Source: Archegozetes longisetosus (lineage: Eukaryota; Arthropoda; Arachnida; Sarcoptiformes; Trhypochthoniidae). Taken from it: a stretch of DNA of 64,000 nt. Each line of letters starts with the position of its first letter. Position 1 is the first letter of the stretch. Below are positions 62,669 through 64,000 of this stretch, piece after piece. The notes beneath the pieces are model-generated. The model was not told the DNA's origin. It was given only the letters and a program-made list of their open reading frames with translations, and made no database searches. The translations under genes and the position numbers were made by a program. The DNA is taken from contig JAEMBT020000005.1 of the NCBI GenBank assembly GCA_018873245.2, positions 9,994,001-10,058,000 on the forward strand, written 5' to 3'.

Positions 62669-64000
62669 TTTTTATAATTATTACGCGTAAAGTCAATAGA
62701 AGAGGGGAAAAAGTTATTTTACATCGTTTTTAGTATCAGTTAATTATTAGTTGAATTTATTTTCTTTCTTCTAATGAAAGTATGTTGACTGCAAATTTTA
62801 TAATTCAACTCTGTCATGGTTTAAAATCAAATTAAATTTTATTGCCCTTAATAGCGTTAAGCCAAATAAATCATAAATTTGGTGCATGCAAAACAAAATA
62901 AATACAGAATAACTAACCATTGAATCAATTGAAGTATCGCTTTCGTGATTAAAAACAAAATAACAGGAGAAAATAGCTTTACCTAACTCACTTTTCATAT
63001 CAATTATAGATGAGGTCATGCGAAAACCTCTTTAGCTATCTTATACTCATGTATACTTTAGCTTAATTTTCAATTTAGGACTAATCATGCGATACAGATA
63101 TCAAACGATAATCTCTGCTAAATATTTAGTCACAATCGTTAGAAGATTGCTTTGTGCCAGTTACTGGATTGGCAAGACTTCGGTTTAGAAGAAAGCCATC
63201 AAATCAATTTTTATTATTTATAGTATCGATAAGAATGTCGTTAATTTAATTGATTACCATGAATACTATTTCCCTTTAGTTCTCATCTTATTTTTAGATA
63301 TCCTTATGTTTATTTAAATCTTTTTTCTAACTTTTAAACTAATTATCGGATCCTTTGAGTCAAAGTTTGCTTGAGATAAGAAAATATAAAATGTTTAAGT
63401 TATTTCGAAAGAATGCGTTGAAAAATAGATACCTATAATGAATTGATTTGGGATCTATCAAACATATGAGTTATGAAATACTTGTTATTATTATTGAGTG
63501 AAAACAGAATCTCATGAAAATCTAAACAAAAACGTACTATGATCAATAGGTGAAGAAATAGGATCTGAATCATGATCTCTAACCCTAAAAGAATAGATAG
63601 AAATATAGATGAAGGTATGGAGAAAGGGTGTCATTCATAGAATGATTGCAGGCTTAGATCTTGTAAAATACTGGTATTATTAAACACATTGATTTTCTAT
63701 TGACAGATCAATAAATCCTATTATTAAATAAGTGTTACATAAAAGCGATTGCAAACTGTAAGTTGGTTTTTTGTTATACTTTTCCTCTACTATATAATAG
63801 TTGTTATATAGAGTGAGAAACCTTTACTAAACACTTTCAATCTCTTTTAGTCAATCTATTTTTTTCTATTAATAATTGATGGATAGATTGCTTCATTTCT
63901 ACGATTATGTTTCAAAACAAACTTCTGTTTAGTTTTTTATCATTTTTAATGATCAGATAAATATCTGAACTATTTTTGAGAGCTATTATCAAATCTATTC
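62669..64000. other. AT-rich DNA, no gene seen
   Basis: No supported gene; a 73-codon reverse frame at 62798-63019 has no recognised domain. Near 63747-63782, GCGATTGCAAACTG and TTTTTTGTTATACTTTT recall the interior of the hAT-like element at 59.3 kb and might be a fragment of it. Confidence 0.45.

Overview
The window looks like nuclear DNA from an AT-rich eukaryote, probably an invertebrate animal. By eye only about a quarter to 30% of bases are G or C, stop codons are dense in all six frames, there is no operon-like gene packing, and the repeats are typical of animal genomes: long GA/CT microsatellites, short TA-flanked inverted-repeat elements of the pogo/Tigger kind, a hAT-like miniature element and tRNA-like fragments. 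Three very short runs resembling the TTAGG telomere repeat hint weakly at arthropods. The species cannot be named from this sequence.

No protein-coding gene can be supported. The longest frame is 126 codons and exists only because a CT/GA microsatellite has no stop codons. The other frames are about 60 to 90 codons, low in complexity or rich in Leu/Ile/Phe/Ser/Lys, with no recognisable domain. No convincing chain of exons with splice sites was seen. The window is best read as intergenic DNA or the inside of a very long intron. No rRNA, intact tRNA, CRISPR array, prokaryotic promoter or terminator was seen.

Layout. 0-5 kb: two pogo-like miniature elements (about 0.85-1.13 and 2.94-3.13 kb), a 66-bp GA tract and a somewhat GC-richer island near 4.8-5.0 kb. 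5-14 kb: mostly featureless AT-rich DNA with a lone hAT-like end, a TG tract and a 41-bp tandem duplication. 14-19 kb: a pogo-like element and five GA/CT tracts in about 4 kb. 19-30 kb: four more pogo-like elements, a 66-bp duplication and a tRNA-like relic. 30-40 kb: a 72-nt hairpin near 32.4 kb, a 15-bp tandem repeat and, near 37.6 kb, a diverged 105-bp repeat with a head-to-head copy that makes a 45-nt near-perfect palindrome. 40-52 kb: two pogo-like elements, perfect or near-perfect short tandem repeats with 8-bp and 19-bp units, an antisense tRNA-like relic and an 80-bp foldback at 51.3 kb. 52-64 kb: a coding-like relic near 54.2 kb, a second GC-richer island near 56.4 kb, a 134-bp hAT-like element at 59.3 kb and two pogo-like elements.

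The clearest organising signal is the pogo-like family: about eleven copies with both ends recognisable and several lone ends, sharing CAGTNAAACCTCGTTATAACGAAC-type termini, TA flanks and often a length of 180-195 bp. No transposase is present, so they would have been mobilised from elsewhere. No undescribed multi-gene system was found. The items most worth checking are the 37.6-kb repeat cluster, the 32.4-kb hairpin, the 51.3-kb foldback and the miniature element family. All alignments were made by eye.
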